This document shows, in pieces, positions 58,359-64,000 of a stretch of 64,000 nt of DNA. Under the pieces are notes generated by a model, which had not been told where the DNA came from, did no database searches, and was given only the letters and a program-made list of their open reading frames with translations. A program made the translations under genes and the position numbers. The stretch comes from an uncultured Ruminococcus sp. (GTDB lineage Bacteria > Bacillota > Clostridia > Oscillospirales > Ruminococcaceae): assembly GCF_946415235.1 (NCBI RefSeq), contig NZ_CAMKRR010000002.1, positions 1 to 64,000 of the forward strand. Direction: 5' to 3'. How positions within the stretch are numbered: position 1 is the first letter of the stretch; each line of letters begins with the position of its first letter.

Positions 58359-59453
58359 ATGACAGAAATTTTCACAGCAAGATCCGTTGAAGAGGCTAAG
58401 GAAATGGCCGCAGAGAAGTTCGGAAAAAAGATCGGTGAGATCACATTTGAAATTCTTGATGAAGGTAAAAAAGGTCTTTTCGGAATAGGTTCAAAAGAAG
58501 CAAAAGTAAAGGCAACTGTTGCAGACAGCAGCACTGTACAGGCTGCAGCTCCGAAGGCTGCTCCCGAAGCTCCTGTGACAACAGCAGCTCCCGAGAAAAA
58601 GGCTGAGCCTGTGACAAAGACAGCAGCAGCCGAAAAGCCTATTGCAACAACAGAAACAAAGGCTGCCGAGACTGTAAAGGCTGTAACAGAAAAGTCTGAG
58701 AAAAAAGCAGCTGAGGCTGAAAATGCTCCCGAAGCTCTTGACGAGGAAGCATACTCACTCGACAACTTTACCCTTATCGAGGACGAAGCTCTTATCAATC
58801 CAAAGGTAAAGCTCGCAATGGACTACATCAGAAGCATACTCAGAGCTATGGATGTTGACGTTGAATTCAAGGTATATCAGAACGAAACAGGTGCTGTAGT
58901 AAATCTCGAAAGCGACAATAACGGCACAATCATCGGCAGACGCGGTGAGACACTCGATTCTATCCAGTACCTCTGCTCTATAATCGCAAACAAGGGCGAT
59001 AAGGACTACTACAGGATCACTATTGACTGTCTCGGCTACAGAAACAAGAGAAAGGATACTCTTGAGCAGCTCGCTGCAAAGGTTGCAAAGTCTGTTCTCA
59101 GAACAGGCCGTTCACAGCCCCTTGAGCCCATGAATCCCTACGAGAGAAGAGTTATCCACTCAGCTATATCAAATATCGAAGGAGTTTCTTCACGTTCAGT
59201 CGGCGAAGAGCCTTACAGAAAGATAATCATTTCTTCAAATAACCCGAGAAGAGGCGGCGGCAGACGCGATAACAGACGCGACGGCGGCAGAAGAAATGAC
59301 AACAGAAGGAACGGCGGTCAGAGAAACCGCGACAGAGAGGTAAATATGGAGCGCAGAAGCGTTGACCTCTCAACAAGCTTTGAAAAGGACTATAAGAGAC
59401 CAAAGCCCGAGGACGAGATACAGGGCGGTCTTTACGGCAAGATCGAGCTTTGA
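58359..59453 (+). CDS. jag: Jag/KhpB RNA-binding protein with Arg/Gly/Asp-rich tail
   Basis: Jag_N IFTARSVEEAKEMAAEKFGKKIGEITFEILDEGKKGLFGIGSKEAKVKA; KH IIGRRGETLDSIQYL; R3H ERRVIHSAISNIEGVSSRSVGEEPYRKIII. Confidence 0.93.
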   Translation: MTEIFTARSVEEAKEMAAEKFGKKIGEITFEILDEGKKGLFGIGSKEAKVKATVADSSTVQAAAPKAAPEAPVTTAAPEKKAEPVTKTAAAEKPIATTETKAAETVKAVTEKSEKKAAEAENAPEALDEEAYSLDNFTLIEDEALINPKVKLAMDYIRSILRAMDVDVEFKVYQNETGAVVNLESDNNGTIIGRRGETLDSIQYLCSIIANKGDKDYYRITIDCLGYRNKRKDTLEQLAAKVAKSVLRTGRSQPLEPMNPYERRVIHSAISNIEGVSSRSVGEEPYRKIIISSNNPRRGGGRRDNRRDGGRRNDNRRNGGQRNRDREVNMERRSVDLSTSFEKDYKRPKPEDEIQGGLYGKIEL

Positions 59454-59466
59454 TAGAATATCTGAA

Positions 59467-59493
59467 ACAACGGCGTAATGCCGTTGTTTTTTT
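59467..59493 (+). terminator. Terminator between jag and mnmE
   Basis: ACAACGGC-GTAAT-GCCGTTGT-TTTTTT. Confidence 0.75.
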
Positions 59494-59506
59494 AGGAAGT
59501 GATAAG

Positions 59507-60868
59507 ATGTCAACAATAGCTGCCATATCTACTCCCAATGCAATGGGCGGAATTGCGGTGATACGCATATCGGGCGAGGACGCTCTGGAAGTTGCGGAAA
59601 AGATATTCTCCCCTTTCGGAAAGAAGAAGGTCGCGGATATGGAAGGCTATACCTGTGCATACGGTATAGCTCACGACGGTGAGGAACACCTTGATGACTG
59701 CATACTTACAGTGTTCCGCGCTCCTCACAGCTACACGGGTGAGGATATTGCGGAGCTGTCATGTCACGGAGGTCTGTACGTCACAAGAAAAGTACTGAGA
59801 GCAGCTCTTGCCAACGGAGCTGTAAACGCCGAAGCGGGCGAGTTCACAAAGAGAGCTTACCTCAACGGCAAGCTTGACCTGACACAGGCAGAAGCTGTAA
59901 TGGATATTATTTCCGCAAAGGGCGAGCGTGAGCTGAAAATGGCTGAAAGTCTCCGCGAGGGTGCGGCTTTCAGAAAGGCGAAAAAATGCTCGGACAAGCT
60001 GCTGAAGATACTCGGTGACCTTGCTGCGTGGGCGGATTATCCCGAGGAGGATATCCCCGAGGTGCGCCCCGAGGTTTTATCCGAGGAGCTGAAAAGTGTT
60101 CGTGATGATCTGAGCTCCCTCATAAAGAATTATGACAGCGGCCGTATTCTGCGGGAGGGCGTGGCTACTGCCATTATCGGCCGTCCGAATGTGGGAAAGT
60201 CCACACTTTTCAATTGCCTCAGCGGCTGCGAAAGGAGCATCGTTACCGAGATCGCAGGTACGACGAGGGATATAATCGAGGAGTCGGTGCGTATCGGCGA
60301 CATCACACTGAGGCTCTCTGACACGGCGGGTATCCACGAGACCGATGATGTTATCGAGGGTATCGGAGTTGAAATGGCTGAGAAAATGATCTCAAAGTCG
60401 GAGCTCGTAATCGCAGTTTTTGACGGAAGTTGTCCACTCACGGAGGACGATCTGTATTTAATTAATAAAATAAACAAAAGCAATACTGTTGCCGTAATTA
60501 ATAAAAATGATATTGAACAGTTCCTTGACACTTCCCTGCTTGAGCAAAAAATACAACATATTGTATATCTTTCTGCCAAGGAAAATACGGGTGTGAATGA
60601 TCTTTACGATAAAATTCAGACCATTTTCAAGCTCAATGAAGCTGATTTTGATACTGCAACAGCTGCAAACGAACGTCAGAAAAAGTGTATAGACAAGGCA
60701 CTGGAAGGTATTGAAAGTGCTATTTCATCACTTGAAATCGGTGAAATGCTCGATGCTGTGAATATTCTTGTTGACGAAGCTGAGCAGTCGCTGCTTATGC
60801 TTACAGGTGAAAAAGTCACGGATGTTGTTGTTGATGAAGTTTTTTCACGCTTTTGTGTAGGAAAGTAA
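59507..60868 (+). CDS. mnmE: tRNA modification GTPase MnmE
   Basis: TIAAISTPNAMGGIAVIRISGEDAL; GRPNVGKSTLFNCLSGCERSIVTEIAGTTRDIIEE; C-term FCVGK. Confidence 0.98.
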   Translation: MSTIAAISTPNAMGGIAVIRISGEDALEVAEKIFSPFGKKKVADMEGYTCAYGIAHDGEEHLDDCILTVFRAPHSYTGEDIAELSCHGGLYVTRKVLRAALANGAVNAEAGEFTKRAYLNGKLDLTQAEAVMDIISAKGERELKMAESLREGAAFRKAKKCSDKLLKILGDLAAWADYPEEDIPEVRPEVLSEELKSVRDDLSSLIKNYDSGRILREGVATAIIGRPNVGKSTLFNCLSGCERSIVTEIAGTTRDIIEESVRIGDITLRLSDTAGIHETDDVIEGIGVEMAEKMISKSELVIAVFDGSCPLTEDDLYLINKINKSNTVAVINKNDIEQFLDTSLLEQKIQHIVYLSAKENTGVNDLYDKIQTIFKLNEADFDTATAANERQKKCIDKALEGIESAISSLEIGEMLDAVNILVDEAEQSLLMLTGEKVTDVVVDEVFSRFCVGK

Positions 60869-60884
60869 TGTTTCATGTGAAACA
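60869..60884. promoter_or_regulatory. parS-like site
   Basis: TGTTTCATGTGAAACA, one mismatch to TGTTTCACGTGAAACA. Confidence 0.85.
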
Positions 60885-60901
60885 ATGAAGGAGGGATATT
60901 T

Positions 60902-62791
60902 TTGAATTACGAAATGGGTGAATTTGATGTGGCAGTTGTCGGCGCCGGTCACGCGGGAGTTGAAGCAGCTCTTGCAGCTGCAAGGCTCGGCTGCAAAACT
61001 GTCATGTTCACCATATCACTGGATCAGATCGCAAATATGCCCTGCAACCCCTCAATCGGCGGAACTGCAAAGGGTCATTTGGTGCGTGAAATAGACGCTT
61101 TAGGTGGAGAAATGGGAAAAGCTGCGGATAAATGCTTCATACAGAGCAGAATGCTCAACCGCGGAAAAGGTCCTGCTGTCCACAGTCTGAGAGTTCAGGC
61201 GGACAGAGTTGAGTACCATAAGTACATGAAAAATGTCTGCGAAAAACAGAAAAATCTGTTTGTAAAGCAGGCAGAAATATCAGATGTAATAGTAGAAAAT
61301 CAGAGGATCACAGGTGTCAGGACTAAACTCGGTGCTGAGTATAAAGTAAAAGCTGTCATAATTGCCACGGGAACTTACCTAAAAGGCAAGATACATATTG
61401 GTGAGGTTTCATATGAAAGCGGACCCGATTCAGCTCTCCCAAGCAATCTTCTTTCAAAAAGTCTTATTGACAGCGGTGTGGAGCTCCGCAGATTCAAGAC
61501 AGGAACACCCTGCCGTGTCAACAAAAGAAGTATTAATTTTGATATAATGGAAAGACAGGACGGCGACGAAAAAATCGTCCCCTTCTCATTTGAGACTGAT
61601 CCAGAGAAGCTTGATAATAAAGTAAGCTGTTATGTGACATATACCAACAGTAAAACTCATGAAGTGATACTCGCAAACCTTGACAGATCACCCTTATACT
61701 CAGGCAGAATAGAAGGAGTAGGACCGAGGTACTGTCCGTCAATTGAGGACAAGATAGTCAGGTTTTCAGATAAACCCCGACATCAGCTCTTTGTAGAGCC
61801 TATGGGAATGAGCACAGAAGAGTACTATTTGCAGGGAATGTCGTCATCGCTGCCCGAGGACGTACAGCTTGCATTTCTCAGGACAATAGACGGACTTGAG
61901 GACGTAGAGATAATGAGACCTGCATACGCCATAGAGTATGACTGCTGCAATCCGAATCAGCTGCTCCCTACCCTTGAATTCAAGAACGTGGAGGGACTTT
62001 ACGGCGCAGGACAGTTCAACGGAAGCTCAGGCTATGAGGAGGCGGCGGCGCAGGGAATAGTCGCGGGCATTAATGCTGCACTTAAAATAAAAGGAAAAGA
62101 GCCGATGATTCTTGACCGCGCGAGCTCCTATATAGGTACTTTGGTGGACGATCTCGTTACCAAGGGCTGTTCAGACCCCTACAGAATGATGACCTCACGA
62201 AGCGAGTACAGGCTTATTCTGCGGCAGGATAACGCCGATCAAAGGCTTACTCCCATTGGTCACAGGCTCGGGCTTATCTCTCAGGAGCGCTTCGATGCGC
62301 TTCTTGAAAAGGAAAGGCTTACCGCAGAGGAGATTCAAAGAGTTTCAAAGCTCAATATATCGCCATCTGAGGAGCTTAATGAGTTCCTTGAGTCAAAAGG
62401 AACTTCCCCTCTTGCTACGGGCTGCAAGATGTCCGATCTTATCAGGCGTCCGCAGATTTACTACAATGATCTTGCGGAATTTGACGGGGAAAGACCTGAT
62501 CTGCCCGCAGATGTTGCGGAACAGGTAGAGCTTCAGATAAAGTATGAGGGCTACATCCAGAAGCAGCTCCAGCAGATTGAGCAAATGCGAAAAATGGAGT
62601 CAAAAAAGCTTCCGAAGGACCTCGATTACAGCATGATCTACGGTCTGAGGCTTGAGGCCGCTGAAAAACTGAACAAGATAAAGCCACTTTCAATCGGTCA
62701 GGCTTCGCGTATTTCAGGAGTTTCCCCTGCCGATGTTTCAATGCTTGCGGTGTGGCTCATGCACGAGAAGGGAGAAAACGATGCTTCCTGA
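60902..62791 (+). CDS. mnmG: tRNA uridine-5-carboxymethylaminomethyl modification enzyme MnmG; TTG start
   Basis: [65 protein letters not shown]. Confidence 0.98.
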   Translation: MNYEMGEFDVAVVGAGHAGVEAALAAARLGCKTVMFTISLDQIANMPCNPSIGGTAKGHLVREIDALGGEMGKAADKCFIQSRMLNRGKGPAVHSLRVQADRVEYHKYMKNVCEKQKNLFVKQAEISDVIVENQRITGVRTKLGAEYKVKAVIIATGTYLKGKIHIGEVSYESGPDSALPSNLLSKSLIDSGVELRRFKTGTPCRVNKRSINFDIMERQDGDEKIVPFSFETDPEKLDNKVSCYVTYTNSKTHEVILANLDRSPLYSGRIEGVGPRYCPSIEDKIVRFSDKPRHQLFVEPMGMSTEEYYLQGMSSSLPEDVQLAFLRTIDGLEDVEIMRPAYAIEYDCCNPNQLLPTLEFKNVEGLYGAGQFNGSSGYEEAAAQGIVAGINAALKIKGKEPMILDRASSYIGTLVDDLVTKGCSDPYRMMTSRSEYRLILRQDNADQRLTPIGHRLGLISQERFDALLEKERLTAEEIQRVSKLNISPSEELNEFLESKGTSPLATGCKMSDLIRRPQIYYNDLAEFDGERPDLPADVAEQVELQIKYEGYIQKQLQQIEQMRKMESKKLPKDLDYSMIYGLRLEAAEKLNKIKPLSIGQASRISGVSPADVSMLAVWLMHEKGENDAS

Positions 62792-63485
62792 TCTTGATTA
62801 TTGCAGAAATGAATTTAAGTCCGTCGGGTTTGAGCTTTCACGTGAGCTTTATGAGAAGCTGGATATTTACGCGGATTTTCTCGTTGAGTACAATGAAAAA
62901 GTCAATCTTACGGCAATTACAGACCCTTCCGAAATACTGAAAAAGCATTTTATTGACAGTATCGCTCTTTCAAAATACGTTGCAATTTCCGATAATTCGT
63001 CAATTATTGACGTCGGAACAGGTGCGGGCTTTCCGTCCGTTCCCCTTAAGCTTTTCAGACCTGATATAAAGCTCACCCTGCTTGATAGTCTTAATAAGCG
63101 TGTGGAGTTCCTTCGTCAGCTCTGCGAAAAGCTTGGTATCGAAGCGGAGTTCATTCACGGACGCGCCGAGGACTTTTCAAAACTCTCTGAGTACAGGGAA
63201 AAATACGACTTCTCATGTGCCCGTGCAGTTGCTAATCTCTCACTTCTCAGCGAGTTCTGCATACCTTTTGTAAAAGTCGGCGGCAGCTTCATATCTATGA
63301 AAGGACCGACTGAGGATATATCCGAGGGCGAGAAAGCTGTAAAGCTCCTTGGCGGTGAGATCTCTGATATTGCAGAATATGACCTTTTCGGCGAGCAGCG
63401 CAGGATAATAATTGTAAAGAAAATATCGCAGACTCCGCCAAAATATCCGCGAAATAGCAGTCAGATCAAGAAGAAACAGCTCTGA
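62781..63485 (+). CDS. rsmG: 16S rRNA m7G methyltransferase RsmG
   Basis: [60 protein letters not shown]. Confidence 0.96.
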   Translation: MLPDLDYCRNEFKSVGFELSRELYEKLDIYADFLVEYNEKVNLTAITDPSEILKKHFIDSIALSKYVAISDNSSIIDVGTGAGFPSVPLKLFRPDIKLTLLDSLNKRVEFLRQLCEKLGIEAEFIHGRAEDFSKLSEYREKYDFSCARAVANLSLLSEFCIPFVKVGGSFISMKGPTEDISEGEKAVKLLGGEISDIAEYDLFGEQRRIIIVKKISQTPPKYPRNSSQIKKKQL

Positions 63486-63604
63486 CCGTTTTGAAAATTG
63501 TCACAAGATCCGTCGTTTTAGCGATAAACGGCGGATTTTTTTTATGGAAAATATTTCCGACAGGTGTTAAAATTAAACTATCAACTTGATCGGAGGTCAC
63601 AAAC

Positions 63605-64000
63605 ATGGCAGGATTTTTAAATTTTACCAAGGAACGCCTTGTAAACAAGGTCGTAGAAATATCAACAGATGACATAATATCGAACCCAAATCAGCCCCGC
63701 TCGGACTTTTCGGAGGATATATCTCAGCTTGCAGACTCTATCGCACAGAACGGCATATTGCAGCCAATATCAGTCCGTAGAAAGGGCTCGAAGTATGAGC
63801 TAATTGCGGGAGAGCGACGACTTAGAGCGGCTAAGCTATGCGGTTTTCCGGTAGTTCCCTGCATAGTTCACGAAGTCAGCGACAGACATTCGGCAGTTCT
63901 TGCACTTGTGGAGAATATCCAGCGGCAGGATCTTTCTTTCTTCGATGAAGCATCTGCTATCGAGAAGCTCATAACTCTTTACGGTATGACGCAGGAGGAC
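63605..64000 (+). CDS. ParB/Spo0J/Noc-family protein, truncated by window end
   Basis: PNQPRSDFSEDISQLADSIAQNGILQPISVRRKGSKYELIAGERRLRAAKLCG...ALVENIQRQDLS. Confidence 0.93.
   Translation, partial: MAGFLNFTKERLVNKVVEISTDDIISNPNQPRSDFSEDISQLADSIAQNGILQPISVRRKGSKYELIAGERRLRAAKLCGFPVVPCIVHEVSDRHSAVLALVENIQRQDLSFFDEASAIEKLITLYGMTQED

Noticed and set aside
1-64000. CRISPR arrays, rRNA or tRNA genes
   Set aside because: No regularly spaced direct repeats, cloverleaf-like intergenic sequences or rRNA signatures were recognised by eye; a tRNAscan/CRISPR finder run would be decisive.

Overview
This looks like a chromosomal segment from a plant-fibre-degrading Ruminococcus-like Firmicute, spanning the replication origin region. 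The right end carries gyrA-(YcxB-like)-gyrB-RAYT-remB-recF-S4(yaaA)-dnaN-dnaA on the minus strand, and rpmH-rnpA-yidD-yidC-jag-mnmE-mnmG-rsmG-parB on the plus strand, with a parS-like site near parB. The left and central parts hold accessory loci: a YfhO plus GT2-GtrA glycosylation pair, an Imm70-like immunity gene, three dockerin proteins (BspA-type LRR, SGNH esterase, CBM/CE1 esterase), GH95 and GH26 enzymes, an agr-type quorum-sensing cluster (agrB, LytTR regulator, GHKL kinase), and some sporulation-type genes (spo0A-like, gpr, ytaF-like). The observations I rate highest are: (1) a family of GTAG-plus-hairpin REP-like elements with compensatory stem changes and a mostly conserved CCCT loop, together with a Y1 (RAYT) transposase that carries two inverted copies of the same element in frame inside its coding sequence and sits between remB and gyrB; (2) an orphan agrD (predicted ring CFWWM) with its own promoter, about 11.6 kb from an agrB-RR-HK cluster that has no agrD; (3) an in-frame TAA that splits recF; (4) a dense cluster of same-orientation DnaA-box-like sites about 17 kb from dnaA; (5) two different operator-like palindrome pairs in a divergent XRE/zinc-ribbon intergenic region. 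No searches were run; all family calls come from reading motifs.
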